Assembly (NCBI GenBank): GCA_031270335.1 | Contig: JAISXV010000116.1 | Coordinates: forward strand, 1 to 34,654 | Length of the DNA stretch: 34,654 nt | Direction: 5' to 3' | From: Prevotellaceae bacterium | GTDB taxonomy: Bacteria; Bacteroidota; Bacteroidia; Bacteroidales; UBA932 | Shown: positions 24,312 to 33,601 of the stretch, piece by piece | Layout: the number at the start of each line of letters is the position of its first letter | How positions within the stretch are numbered: position 1 is the stretch's first letter | Made by a program: the position numbers and the translations under genes | The notes under the pieces: model-generated | What the model was told of the DNA's origin: nothing | Database searches by the model: none | What the model saw: the letters and a program-made list of their open reading frames with translations, nothing else

Positions 24312-25142
24312 ATGGCAAAAAAAGCAGAAAAAAAAGTTGTAATAACTCCGGAAAATGATAAAACGGACGGAAAAGCTGGACTTCTACAGCAAATTTTGAA
24401 GACAAAACCTCAGGTTTCGGCTAATGACCCTGTCGAAAAAAAATTACGTCTGTTGTATGAAATTCAATTGATTGATTCCGAAATTGATAACATACGAGTT
24501 CTCAGAGGAGAACTGCCTAACGAAGTCAGAACATTGGAAGATGACATAATTGGATTTGAAACAAGAATCTCAAACATACAGGTTGAAGTGAAAAAAGCGG
24601 AGGGAATTATCTCCCAACGGAAATTAGATATCGAAAATTCTAAAAGCCTGATAAAGAAATACGAAGAACAGCAGAAAAATGTCAGGAACAACAGGGAATT
24701 TGAGTCTCTTTCAAAGGAAGTAGAATTTCAAAGCCTTGAAATAGAATTATCGGAAAAGAAAATCAGGGAAGCCGACAACCTTATCAGCGAAAAGAAACTT
24801 TTGGAAGAAGACGCCAAAAAATCGTTGGAAGAAAGGAAAAAAGACCTTGTCGCTAAAAAACATGAATTAGAAAAAATTGTCGCAAACACTGAAAAAGAAG
24901 AAAAAGTTCTGGAAAATAAATCAACAGAATACAAACAAGTTATAGAACCCCGCTTGTTGAACGCCTACGAACGGTTACGTAAAAATGCACGCAACGGTTT
25001 AGCAGTAGTCGAAGTGAAACGTGACGCCTGCGGTGGTTGTTTCAACAAGATACCGCCTCAACGTCAGGTCGATATAAAAATGGGGAAACGACTGATTCCG
25101 TGCGAATATTGTGGACGTATTTTAGTTAACTGGAGTGAATAA
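24312..25142 (+). CDS. Coiled-coil protein with C4 zinc ribbon
   Basis: The protein of about 276 residues has a lysine-rich N-terminus and a long coiled coil (about residues 45-215) rich in Glu, Lys and Leu. A C-terminal zinc ribbon holds four cysteines, CGGC and CEYC, in RDACGGCFNKIPPQ and LIPCEYCGRI. It belongs to the zf-RING_7/CT398-like family, which usually lies next to nif3 genes, as here. I chose the ATG at 24312 rather than an earlier in-frame one at 24231, which would start inside the nif3 coding end. Function is unknown. A TAATTTTG box at 24226-24233 could be an internal promoter. Its stop overlaps the porV start. Confidence 0.88.
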   Translation: MAKKAEKKVVITPENDKTDGKAGLLQQILKTKPQVSANDPVEKKLRLLYEIQLIDSEIDNIRVLRGELPNEVRTLEDDIIGFETRISNIQVEVKKAEGIISQRKLDIENSKSLIKKYEEQQKNVRNNREFESLSKEVEFQSLEIELSEKKIREADNLISEKKLLEEDAKKSLEERKKDLVAKKHELEKIVANTEKEEKVLENKSTEYKQVIEPRLLNAYERLRKNARNGLAVVEVKRDACGGCFNKIPPQRQVDIKMGKRLIPCEYCGRILVNWSE

Positions 25143-26193
25143 GTTTATTGTAATATTAACAATGTTGTGTGCAGGCGTCGTCTCTTGTTTTGCGCAGGAA
25201 ACAACAAACAGGTCGTCAGTGCTTTTTATTCTTGACATAGCTCCGGAAGCGCGTTCGTCGGGTATGGGCGATGTAGGCGTCGCTACCGCTCCCGATGCGG
25301 TTTCGCAGAGATGGAATGCTGCCAAATATGTTTTTGCAAAACAGTCGCGCGGCGCTTCTCTATCCTACACTCCCTGGCTCAGCAAAATAGCCAAAGGGAT
25401 GAATATGGGGTTCCTTTCGGGATACATGCGTTTCGAAAACAGCGCTATAGGAATTTCAGCGCTATACCTTTCGACTGGAGGAATAGACCTTTACACCAAC
25501 GACGGTACATCTGTCGGAAGCATCATGTCGGGCGAATATGCCATGGACGTTTCTTATTCACGTCTTTTGGGAAAATATTTGTCGGGAGGAATAACCTTGC
25601 GGTATGCCAATGGATTAAAAGTCGAATCTACCGGTTCTGCCAGTGGCGGAGTGCTTCGTCCATCGCCTGCATTTGCCGCAGATGTGGCTTTTTTCTACAC
25701 AAAACCCATGGACGCTTTCGGAACGATAACAAATTTGTCTTTCGGCACTTGCATCTCAAATCTCGGAACAAAAGTGAAACTGTCGGGCGACAAAGAAATG
25801 TTTATGCCAATGAACTGGCGACTTGGCTCTACATGGACAGTTTATTTGGATAAAGACAATACTTTAGCCACATCGTTCGATATCAATAAATCGCTTGTCC
25901 CGTTATATTACGAAAAGAATATCACAATGTTCGAGGCAATAGGCAAATCTTTCGACCAGGCACGAGATTTTGTATGGTCTGCCGGTTTGGAATATTCGTT
26001 CGCACAAGCGGCAATGCTGAGGGCAGGCTATCATAACAGCAAGAATAACAGAGGATACAACTACTTCACTTTAGGAGCGGGATTAGCATATCAATCGTTT
26101 CGGTTCGACGGTTCGTATTTGATTACTACGTCAAATATAAGTTCACCCTTGTCTAATACATTCAGAATCACCATGAGTTATCTCTGGCGATAA
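25135..26193 (+). CDS. porV: PorV-type outer-membrane protein of the type IX secretion system
   Basis: The 352-residue protein has a signal peptide (MNKFIVILTMLCAGVVSC and on to FAQ) and a beta-barrel pattern of the FadL/PorV type. Diagnostic features are the segment IAPEARSSGMGDVGVATAPDA (residues 36-55, split here), then WNAAKY and SLSYTPWL, as in PorV/LptO of Porphyromonas. PorV helps move and release type IX cargo at the outer membrane, so this organism probably has that system; no other component is in the window. The start is a GTG (25135) that overlaps the stop of the zinc-ribbon gene by 8 bp, giving translational coupling. Confidence 0.87.
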   Translation: MNKFIVILTMLCAGVVSCFAQETTNRSSVLFILDIAPEARSSGMGDVGVATAPDAVSQRWNAAKYVFAKQSRGASLSYTPWLSKIAKGMNMGFLSGYMRFENSAIGISALYLSTGGIDLYTNDGTSVGSIMSGEYAMDVSYSRLLGKYLSGGITLRYANGLKVESTGSASGGVLRPSPAFAADVAFFYTKPMDAFGTITNLSFGTCISNLGTKVKLSGDKEMFMPMNWRLGSTWTVYLDKDNTLATSFDINKSLVPLYYEKNITMFEAIGKSFDQARDFVWSAGLEYSFAQAAMLRAGYHNSKNNRGYNYFTLGAGLAYQSFRFDGSYLITTSNISSPLSNTFRITMSYLWR

Positions 26194-26200
26194 AGAATAT

Positions 26201-26231
26201 TTTGCAATAACAAAATAGTATTGTACCTTTG
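26201..26231 (+). promoter_or_regulatory. Bacteroidota-type promoter for tRNA-Arg
   Basis: TTTG (26201-26204) and TACCTTTG (26224-26231) are separated by exactly 19 nt, a full match to the consensus, 18 bp before the tRNA. It probably also drives the downstream unknown gene. Confidence 0.8.
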
Positions 26232-26249
26232 CGCCGCCGTTCTGGCAAT

Positions 26250-26323
26250 GGTCTGGTAGCTCAGTTGGATAGAGCAACAGCCTTCTAAGCTGTGGGTCTT
26301 GGGTTCGAATCCCAACCGGATCA
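26250..26323 (+). tRNA. tRNA-Arg (TCT)
   Basis: A complete cloverleaf: acceptor GGTCTGG with CCGGATC plus discriminator A, D-arm AGCTCAGTTGGATAGAGC, anticodon stem ACAGC/GCTGT with loop CTTCTAA (anticodon TCT), and T-arm GGGTTCGAATCCC. CCA is not encoded. Confidence 0.96.
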
Positions 26324-26341
26324 CGAAAGAAAAAAAGAAAG

Positions 26342-28543
26342 ATGTGCGAAGTGTTGTTACAAAGAGAATTAATCAACAAACCCGGGAAAATCGGGAAAGG
26401 AAAATTTAGTATCAGGATTATATTTGTCGGATTACTTTTAATTTCGAACATTTCATTTGCGCAAAGAAACGTGAAATATGAGAATGTTGTCAAAAAAGTA
26501 ATCAAGTTAAGCAAGGAAGAAGCTTTTGGCGAATACTCCGATTTTCTCAGTTTAAATCCTTATATCGAAAGGGCGAATCTGTACTATCAATTAGCCGAAC
26601 TTGCTTCGTCTATAATGAAGGATATGAATCCTTTAACCGATTACGACCGGATTAGACGCCTGTACGATGCATCCGACAACTATTATCTCATTTGTGATCA
26701 ATATATCAATGATAATGAAGTGCGTAAAGACCAGGCGCTTTTCACTGCAGTACGAACCTCGCAACGAAGATTGTCGGCTCAGGACGTCAGTCTGTATATC
26801 AGGACAAAACGCAGCATTGATTCCATATTTTTTGCGGAAATATCGGAAACATTCAAATCGTTCACTTTGATGGTCGATTCGTATTACCGTTGTATGGACG
26901 TTTACAAAAATATCTGCGCTAATAATAGAAATATCAACGATTTATATGTTAATTGGAATGACAGTAAAGAAGCTTTGTCGTTGATGATAAGCAAATTCGA
27001 TTCGATTGCGTATTTCAAAAATCTTCTTAGTGAAAAAGGTCCAAATCTGAACCTTACCTATAAAAATATAGTCGATTTCAAGATAGATGGATTCTCGCCG
27101 ACTGATTTTAAGAACATTGCTGAATTATGGGATTATAAAGAGTGGGCTGTTCAACAGCAGAAATATTATAATGAAACTGTGCATAAGACAGTTGAAAGAA
27201 CACGAATTGTCGAACAAAAGTTAGATATGCACATTGAAGAAATTCACGCATCGAAAACGCCAATTTCTTCAAAAAACTATGCCGATAACGATTTAATGGA
27301 AGAATTAAAAAACTTGCAGGAAATCACGTCTTTATATTTAGATATCGAACGAAAATACAGAATTATAGATTTCTTGAATTTAGTGTACGACGAAAAAAAT
27401 ACTCCCGTAAGCACAAATTATTCCGTTGACAAACAGGCAGATTACATCTATTCACTCATGGAAGCGTATTTCAGGATATTGGATATTGATAAGAAAATAG
27501 AAACAAAATATCCTTCGATGAAGAAAAAATCTTCGGAAACGGAATCAAACGATGAATCAATTTACAGTCTGTATAATAGCAGTATCGAGAATTATAAACA
27601 ATACGTCATCAACTCGAAAATAGCAGGAAAAGTTGACAATTTCATCTACAACAAGGCGAACAACATTCCGAAAATCAGAGGCTCGGGTTTTTATCGACCT
27701 TCGAGTTCGGGATATATAGTGAAAAATATAGTGAAAAACGACGACGGAAGCGTTTTTCTGGGGGGCGCGTCCATCAATTCGCAAGGATATTCGATTGCAT
27801 TTACGGCATTCAGCGCCGATGCTCATAACGTAAACTGGCTGAAAACCATTGATATATCCAAGATGATTTACGACGATTGTTCGATGTCGGTTTGCAGTAT
27901 TCCGGCGGGAGTGATGAGTTTGGTTAGTTCCAAGAACGTTTCAGACCCGGCTTTGACAACGCAAATGATTGTAAAATACGATATTAAAGGAAATGAAAAA
28001 CAAAAAATCACCTTGCCTGAGAAAAATTTTCCGTTAGGACGAACTATTTTCTATGACGAAATATCCGAAAATACATTGCTCACTTTTTACGGAAACACCG
28101 AAGAATGGTTTCGTGATAGCGTACTTATTGTACAACAGATTAATAAGGATAATCAGCAAAAATTTCGTGCGGATATTAAACTCAGTGGCGAATTGATAGA
28201 AATCTTTCCCTCAGATAACGGAAGATTCATATTATTTGGTAATTACGCCGAACTTGACGCTATGGGCAAAAAAGAAAATGCCGCTTTGGGAATTTTCTCA
28301 TTGATAATCGACCCCGAGGGGAACGTCGTAAAAACATCCGTATATCCCTCCGACAAGCCGAGATATGGAATTTGTGTGAACAGAATATCGCCGGAAACAT
28401 TCCTGATTTCAGGAACAAGCGGCAGTATCCGCAAAAACAATTCTGACCTTGTGCCTTCGGAAGGCGAACCTGTCGTTATTATGACGCATAGCAATGGCGA
28501 TTTTGCAGGCGAATATAAAAAAAATAAATATTTCGAGCAATGA
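26342..28543 (+). CDS. Large exported protein of unknown function
   Basis: I do not recognise this 733-residue protein. After an unusually long basic N-terminus (residues 1-25) comes a hydrophobic signal core (IIFVGLLLISNISFA) and a probable cleavage before QRN. Residues about 45-400 are predicted mostly helical, rich in Tyr, Asp and Lys, with TPR-like spacing in places. From about residue 445 the pattern turns to beta strands with phrases like DDGSVFLGGASINSQG and SDNGRFILFGNY, suggesting a small beta-propeller-like part. No type IX sorting domain is seen at the end. Its ATG lies 18 bp after the tRNA-Arg end, so it may share that transcript. The nearby porV suggests, but does not show, an envelope or secretion role. 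Confidence 0.82.
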   Translation: MCEVLLQRELINKPGKIGKGKFSIRIIFVGLLLISNISFAQRNVKYENVVKKVIKLSKEEAFGEYSDFLSLNPYIERANLYYQLAELASSIMKDMNPLTDYDRIRRLYDASDNYYLICDQYINDNEVRKDQALFTAVRTSQRRLSAQDVSLYIRTKRSIDSIFFAEISETFKSFTLMVDSYYRCMDVYKNICANNRNINDLYVNWNDSKEALSLMISKFDSIAYFKNLLSEKGPNLNLTYKNIVDFKIDGFSPTDFKNIAELWDYKEWAVQQQKYYNETVHKTVERTRIVEQKLDMHIEEIHASKTPISSKNYADNDLMEELKNLQEITSLYLDIERKYRIIDFLNLVYDEKNTPVSTNYSVDKQADYIYSLMEAYFRILDIDKKIETKYPSMKKKSSETESNDESIYSLYNSSIENYKQYVINSKIAGKVDNFIYNKANNIPKIRGSGFYRPSSSGYIVKNIVKNDDGSVFLGGASINSQGYSIAFTAFSADAHNVNWLKTIDISKMIYDDCSMSVCSIPAGVMSLVSSKNVSDPALTTQMIVKYDIKGNEKQKITLPEKNFPLGRTIFYDEISENTLLTFYGNTEEWFRDSVLIVQQINKDNQQKFRADIKLSGELIEIFPSDNGRFILFGNYAELDAMGKKENAALGIFSLIIDPEGNVVKTSVYPSDKPRYGICVNRISPETFLISGTSGSIRKNNSDLVPSEGEPVVIMTHSNGDFAGEYKKNKYFEQ

Positions 28544-28638
28544 TAGAAAATATGAAAATATGTACGTATCTTTATGCTTGAAAAATAAATGGTTTTAATA
28601 TTATAATGTATTGAATACAAAGGATAAAACAAAAAATA

Positions 28639-30159
28639 ATGAGTCGAAAAAAAATTAAATCAGCGCTGATATCCGTTTATTACAAGGATAATCTTGAGAA
28701 AATAATTAAAGCGCTCAGCAAATATGGAGTGACAATGTATTCGACGGGCGGAACGTTCGATTTTATCAAAAATATCGCCAAAGTTCATTCTGTCGAAAGT
28801 CTTACAGGCTATCCCTCGATTTTGGGAGGACGTGTTAAAACGCTGCATCCAAAGGTGTTTGGAGGAATATTAAGTCGCAGGGACAACAGTTCGGACAAAG
28901 AAGATTTGGCTAAATACGAAATACCTGAAATAGACCTTATTATTGTGGATTTGTATCCATTTTCCGAAACTCTGGCGGCAAATGCATCTCACAGCGAAAT
29001 AATCGAAAAGATTGATATTGGCGGGATTTCGCTGATTCGGGCAGCAGCGAAAAATTATACAGACACGCTTATCGTATCGTCACGCAACCAGTATTCATCG
29101 TTGCTCGAACTGCTGGAATCGAAAAACGGCGCTACCGATACCGAAGACAGAATACGTTATGCCGCCGAAGCATTCGAGACTACAACAACTTACGACAGAG
29201 ATATTTCCGATTATTTTGCTTCATTATTGAATAAAGAAAAATTTGCACTGAATATTTCGCCAGCAAACAAACTGCGTTATGGAGAAAATCCGCATCAAAA
29301 AGGCGTTTTCTATGGAAAGTTAGACGAAATTTTTACTCAACTGCATGGAAAAGAGATATCATACAACAATCTTTTGGATATTGACGCTGCTTTTGCACTG
29401 ATCAGCGATTTTACGGAAACGACTTACGCCGTCATTAAACATAACAATGCATGTGGCTGTGCTTCGGACAGTAATCCGCTGGCTGCATGGGAAAAAGCTT
29501 TGGCAGGCGACCCGATATCGGCGTTTGGTGGAATAATCATAACCAACAGTCCCGTTGATGCGAACATTGCAGGAGAAATCAACAAACTGTTTTTCGAAAT
29601 AATTCTTGCTCCCGGATATTCCGGCGAAGCTCTAAATATCCTTAAAAGCAAGAAAAACAGGATTATATTGGATGTCAAATCAAACAACCGTCCGGCAAAA
29701 CAGTTCCGTTCGGTTCTTAATGGCGTTCTGGTTCAGGATGCCGATAACATTTCCGAAGATATTTCGTATCTGAAGCAAGTAACGAAAAAAGCGCCGACAG
29801 ATCAGGAGATAAGCGATTTGCTTTTTGCAAACAAGTTAGTGAAACATTCGAAATCTAACACTATCATTTTAGTGAAAGACAAGCAGTTGCTGGCAAGCGG
29901 CGTAGGTCAGACTTCGAGGGTTGACGCTCTCAAACAGGCAATCGAAAAAGCGAAGAATTTCGGATTTTCGTTATTGGGCGCTGTCATGGCTTCCGATGCG
30001 TTTTTCCCCTTCCCCGATTGCGTCGAAATAGCATCAAAAGAGGGCATTACAGCGGTTATACATCCGGGAGGCTCGGTACGTGACCAGGAATCGGTCGATT
30101 TCTGCGACAGCGCAGGTATGGCAATGGCAATTACAGGATACAGACATTTTAAACATTAA
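28639..30159 (+). CDS. purH: Bifunctional AICAR formyltransferase/IMP cyclohydrolase
   Basis: The 506-residue cytoplasmic enzyme carries out the last two steps of IMP synthesis. The N-terminal IMP cyclohydrolase domain (residues 1 to about 195) has MYSTGGTFDFI, GGRVKTLHPKVFGGIL and VDLYPF. The AICAR formyltransferase part contains RYGENPHQKG and the catalytic KHNNACGCA, and ends with HPGGSVRDQE and MAMAITGYRHFKH, as in the family. The length is normal. A TATCTTTA box at 28567-28574 could be its own weak promoter. It is followed by mreB after 14 bp, an arrangement common in Bacteroidales. Confidence 0.97.
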   Translation: MSRKKIKSALISVYYKDNLEKIIKALSKYGVTMYSTGGTFDFIKNIAKVHSVESLTGYPSILGGRVKTLHPKVFGGILSRRDNSSDKEDLAKYEIPEIDLIIVDLYPFSETLAANASHSEIIEKIDIGGISLIRAAAKNYTDTLIVSSRNQYSSLLELLESKNGATDTEDRIRYAAEAFETTTTYDRDISDYFASLLNKEKFALNISPANKLRYGENPHQKGVFYGKLDEIFTQLHGKEISYNNLLDIDAAFALISDFTETTYAVIKHNNACGCASDSNPLAAWEKALAGDPISAFGGIIITNSPVDANIAGEINKLFFEIILAPGYSGEALNILKSKKNRIILDVKSNNRPAKQFRSVLNGVLVQDADNISEDISYLKQVTKKAPTDQEISDLLFANKLVKHSKSNTIILVKDKQLLASGVGQTSRVDALKQAIEKAKNFGFSLLGAVMASDAFFPFPDCVEIASKEGITAVIHPGGSVRDQESVDFCDSAGMAMAITGYRHFKH

Positions 30160-30173
30160 AAAAAAATAGATAT

Positions 30174-31196
30174 ATGGCGTTATCTTTATTAACTCAAGAC
30201 CTTGCAATGGATTTGGGTACAGCGAATACAATAATTATGTACAACGACAAAATTGTCGTTGATCAACCTTCAATCGTCGCTATCGACCAAAATACCGGCA
30301 AAACAATCGCTATCGGTGACACTGCCAGACAAATGCACGGCAAAACTCATAAAAATATAAAAACGGTGCGACCTCTGAAAAACGGCGTAATTGCCGATTT
30401 TGAGGCTGCCGAACAGATGATTCGAGGAATGATCAGAATGATTCCTTCTAAATCTCGCTTTTTTACTCCTTCGTTGCGTATGGTAATCTGTATCCCGTCG
30501 GGAAGCACTGAAGTGGAAATTAGAGCAGTACGTGATTCTGCCGACCAGGCGGGAAGTCGTGAAGTGCATCTTATTCACGAGCCTATGGCTGCCGCTCTGG
30601 GTATCGGAATCGACGTCGAAGCGCCGGAAGGAAATATGGTCGTGGATATTGGCGGCGGAACAACCGAAATTGCGATTATCTCGCTCGGAGGCATTGTCTG
30701 CAATGTGAGCATACGGATCGCAGGCGATGATTTTACCTCTGATATTCAGCAATATATGCGCCATCAACACAATATCAAAGTTGGTGAAGCAACCGCAGAA
30801 GAAATCAAAATCAGGGTAGGCGCTGCTTTGACCGACCTCGAAAACCCGCCCGACGATTTTGTCGTGAGAGGTCCGAACATTATGACCGCGCTACCGATAG
30901 AACTGTTGGTAAATTACGAAGAAATAGCACATTGCCTCGACAAGTCGCTGATAAAAGTGGAGGCGGCGATTATGTCAATACTGGAACAGGCGCCACCCGA
31001 ACTGTATGCCGATATCGTCAAAAACGGAATTTTCCTTACCGGCGGAGGCGCGTTGTTGAAAGGATTAGATAAACGTCTGAAAGAGAAGATAAATATCGAA
31101 TTTAAAGTTCCCGAAAATCCATTGTTAGCCGTAGCCCGAGGCTCCGGAATCGCAATGAAAAAACTCGGTAAAGGCGTGCCTTATCTGTTTAAATAA
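30174..31196 (+). CDS. mreB: Rod shape-determining protein MreB
   Basis: The 340-residue bacterial actin guides cell-wall synthesis along the cell body. ATP-site motifs are intact: MDLGTANTIIM (residues 12-22), VVDIGGGTTEIAI (about 161-173) and FLTGGGALLKG (about 287-297). The motif HEPMAAALGIG is typical of MreB. In most Bacteroidales mreC, mreD, pbp2 and rodA follow; here the next gene is convergent and starts its 3' end 3 bp away, so mreCD must be elsewhere. Confidence 0.97.
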   Translation: MALSLLTQDLAMDLGTANTIIMYNDKIVVDQPSIVAIDQNTGKTIAIGDTARQMHGKTHKNIKTVRPLKNGVIADFEAAEQMIRGMIRMIPSKSRFFTPSLRMVICIPSGSTEVEIRAVRDSADQAGSREVHLIHEPMAAALGIGIDVEAPEGNMVVDIGGGTTEIAIISLGGIVCNVSIRIAGDDFTSDIQQYMRHQHNIKVGEATAEEIKIRVGAALTDLENPPDDFVVRGPNIMTALPIELLVNYEEIAHCLDKSLIKVEAAIMSILEQAPPELYADIVKNGIFLTGGGALLKGLDKRLKEKINIEFKVPENPLLAVARGSGIAMKKLGKGVPYLFK

Positions 31197-31199
31197 AAT

Positions 31200-32732
31200 C
31201 TATTCGCTTTCACAAACCACTCTGAAACCTATTTTGATACAGTCTGACAGCCACCAGATGCTTTTCGGCGATTGCGGGTCGGTTTTGAGCCATTCTTCCG
31301 TGCGTGAATAATCGCGTCTCGCTGCACGCAAATCTTTAGCGTCCGACGTGAATGAACCGCCCCGTACCACATGTTCCGTACCTGTTTCGGGACCTTTTGG
31401 GTCAGCAACTTTGCCGGGAGTTTCGGAATAAGCCGTTTCGGAGTACCAGTCGGAGCAATATTCCATCACATTTCCGAGCATATTTTTGAGACCGAAAGGA
31501 TTAGGCGCTACTTTGTCGGCGTATTGCGTACGACCGCCCGAGTTTTCGGCATATATCGCATAAGTGTTAATCACAGCGGTATCGACGCCGAATATGCTGT
31601 TCCACCATCTGTCGCGTGTGAATTTTTTCGGACTTCCTTCAAAGAAATAAGGAGTCGAAGCGCCGCCTCTGGCAGCATATTCCCATTCCGCTTCGGTGGG
31701 CAAACGATATTTTTTCCCTGTTTTGATTGAGAGCCATTGACAATATATCTGCGCTGCATAATGCGACATTGTGATAGCCGGACTTTTACCGAATCCCCAG
31801 CCCTGATCGACCTGTCCGTAGAAAGGAGTAGGTCCACTCACGGCGTCAACAGCATTACGGTTTTTTTCCATTATCATATTAGGATCAAGACGTCCTTCCG
31901 AACGTGTTTCCCTGAAAAATGCTTCGTAATCACTCCATTCCACCTCTACTTCGCTCATGTAAAACGGACTTACAGTGACGTCCCGCACAGGTCCTTCGTC
32001 TGTTTTCCGGTACGGTTCATTTTCGGGACTTCCCATTTGGAAAGTTCCTCCCGAGATAGCAATCATTTTGAAAGTCACCGATGTACCCGGAACTTTTTCG
32101 GTAAAATTTTCGAATCCCGTCAATTTTGTTGCAGAATCGTATATTTCCCCTGGTTCATCATCGCCTGTACCGAATATGTCATTGGCTTTGTGCGAGTAAT
32201 CGGGATTATAATGACCAACATCGAGATGGCAACTGATACATTGCAAGTCTAATTTTTCCTTATTTTCGACATAATAGAGATGCGCCACAGCTCCTTCGCT
32301 CGTAAGTCCTGTTGTAAACAAATTTTCGTGACATTTTTCGCACGATTCGTTGTAAACAATTTTGACGGCATGTTCGAGACGGCTTTTTTGCTGCCAGTCG
32401 AACGAAGCGCTGTCTTTTGTATAATACGACCACATATCTTTCAAACCCGTTTTTCCTTTTTCCCATAAATAATTGCAACCGCCTTTGGGAGGAAGGTGAC
32501 AGTCAACGCAATGAATCACTACTCCGCTTTTCGTATTGTGATGCGACGATTGCAGCCACGATTTGTCGGCATCGGGATGGATATGGCACGACATACAGTA
32601 TTCGTCGGTAGATGTGTAGTCCAAATATCTGTTTCCGAAAAACATCAGCGCAACGCCAATAATCAAACCTACAGCAAATAACAAGCTGATTTTTCGCCTG
32701 TTATTCTTTTTCTTTTCTCTTTTATACGCCAT
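31200..32732 (-). CDS. Tetraheme NapC/NirT-like cytochrome c fused to an FGE-fold (SUMF1-like) domain
   Basis: The 510-residue protein has a basic N-terminus, one membrane helix (about residues 15-33), then four heme-binding CxxCH motifs: CMSCH (46-50), CVDCH (75-79), CEKCH (131-135) and CISCH (165-169). These resemble the quinol-oxidising NapC/NrfH group. From about residue 219 a formylglycine-generating-enzyme fold follows: ISGGTFQMGS, RLPTEAEWEYAARGG, GNVMEYCSDWY and VVRGGSF to IGFRVVCE. The two active-site cysteines of true FGE (after GGSF) are missing, as in other structural members such as GldK/PorK. The protein should be anchored in the inner membrane and face the periplasm. I chose the ATG at 32732; an upstream TTG would add seven residues. 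Partners and function are unknown. Confidence 0.85.
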   Translation of the reverse strand: MAYKREKKKNNRRKISLLFAVGLIIGVALMFFGNRYLDYTSTDEYCMSCHIHPDADKSWLQSSHHNTKSGVVIHCVDCHLPPKGGCNYLWEKGKTGLKDMWSYYTKDSASFDWQQKSRLEHAVKIVYNESCEKCHENLFTTGLTSEGAVAHLYYVENKEKLDLQCISCHLDVGHYNPDYSHKANDIFGTGDDEPGEIYDSATKLTGFENFTEKVPGTSVTFKMIAISGGTFQMGSPENEPYRKTDEGPVRDVTVSPFYMSEVEVEWSDYEAFFRETRSEGRLDPNMIMEKNRNAVDAVSGPTPFYGQVDQGWGFGKSPAITMSHYAAQIYCQWLSIKTGKKYRLPTEAEWEYAARGGASTPYFFEGSPKKFTRDRWWNSIFGVDTAVINTYAIYAENSGGRTQYADKVAPNPFGLKNMLGNVMEYCSDWYSETAYSETPGKVADPKGPETGTEHVVRGGSFTSDAKDLRAARRDYSRTEEWLKTDPQSPKSIWWLSDCIKIGFRVVCESE

Positions 32733-32774
32733 GATTTTTAAGATATTTTTCAATAATTAAGCATTGAAAAAGAA

Positions 32775-33521
32775 TTAAGTATTCATTGCACCGCAAACAT
32801 TAATCACTTGCCCGCTGACATACGACGACAAATCGGATGCAAGGAAGACAGTTACTCCTGCGACGTCGTCGGGCGTACCGCCACGACGGAGGGGGATTTT
32901 TTCTATCCACGATTTACGGATTTCTTCGGGTAAAGCAGCTGTCATTTCGGTTTCAATAAATCCGGGAGCGATTGCATTACAGCGTATTCCACGTACTCCA
33001 AATTCTTTTGCCACCGATTTTGTCAGTCCGATGATACCGGCTTTCGATGCGGCGTAGTTTGCTTGATTGGCATTGCCCGATACGCCTACAACCGAACTCA
33101 TGTTGATTATGCTGCCGCCTGCCTGTTTCCACATAACCGGCTGCACAGCTTTGGTGAAATTGAATACTGATTTGAGATTCACTGAAATAACAGTGTCCCA
33201 CTGGTCTTCGGTCATACGTTTTACTGCGCCGTCCTTTGTGATTCCGGCATTATTTACCAAAATATCTATACGTCCGAAATCTTTTACTATTTCGCTGACA
33301 ACCTGATGTGTTTCATCGAAATTCGCCGCATTGGAGGCATAGCCTTTTGCTTTGATTCCGTGTGCCTGCAATTCTTTTTCCAACTGTTCCGTTACTTCGG
33401 ACAGAACAAGATCTGTGAATGCAATATTCGCACCTTCATGCGCCAATTTCAACGCGATAGATTTTCCTATACCTCTGGCAGCTCCTGTAACCAGCGCCGT
33501 TTTTCCTTCTAACAATTTCAT
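32775..33521 (-). CDS. fabG: 3-oxoacyl-ACP reductase FabG
   Basis: The 248-residue short-chain dehydrogenase reduces 3-oxoacyl-ACP with NADPH in fatty-acid elongation. The cofactor loop is TGAARGIGKS (about residues 12-21) and NNAG follows. The catalytic Ser-Tyr-Lys are in INMSSVVG and NYAASKAG, and the ending SSYVSGQVINVCGAMNT is close to the FabG type. I chose the ATG at 33521; a TTG two codons upstream is less likely. A TAAATTTG box at 33564-33571 may be its promoter. Other SDR enzymes share the fold, but the C-terminal motif 'GQVINV.G' favours FabG. Confidence 0.92.
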   Translation of the reverse strand: MKLLEGKTALVTGAARGIGKSIALKLAHEGANIAFTDLVLSEVTEQLEKELQAHGIKAKGYASNAANFDETHQVVSEIVKDFGRIDILVNNAGITKDGAVKRMTEDQWDTVISVNLKSVFNFTKAVQPVMWKQAGGSIINMSSVVGVSGNANQANYAASKAGIIGLTKSVAKEFGVRGIRCNAIAPGFIETEMTAALPEEIRKSWIEKIPLRRGGTPDDVAGVTVFLASDLSSYVSGQVINVCGAMNT

Positions 33522-33563
33522 ATTCAATATCTTTTTATTACAATAATAATTTTAATTTTCCTG

Positions 33564-33571
33564 CAAATTTA
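33564..33571 (-). promoter_or_regulatory. -7 box (TAAATTTG) for fabG
   Basis: On the minus strand TAAATTTG fits TAnnTTTG, 42 bp before the fabG ATG and between the GtrA-like stop and fabG. No clear -33 TTTG is present. Confidence 0.4.
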
Positions 33572-33601
33572 CTAAAAAAATTACATATTCATAATGTATG
33601 A

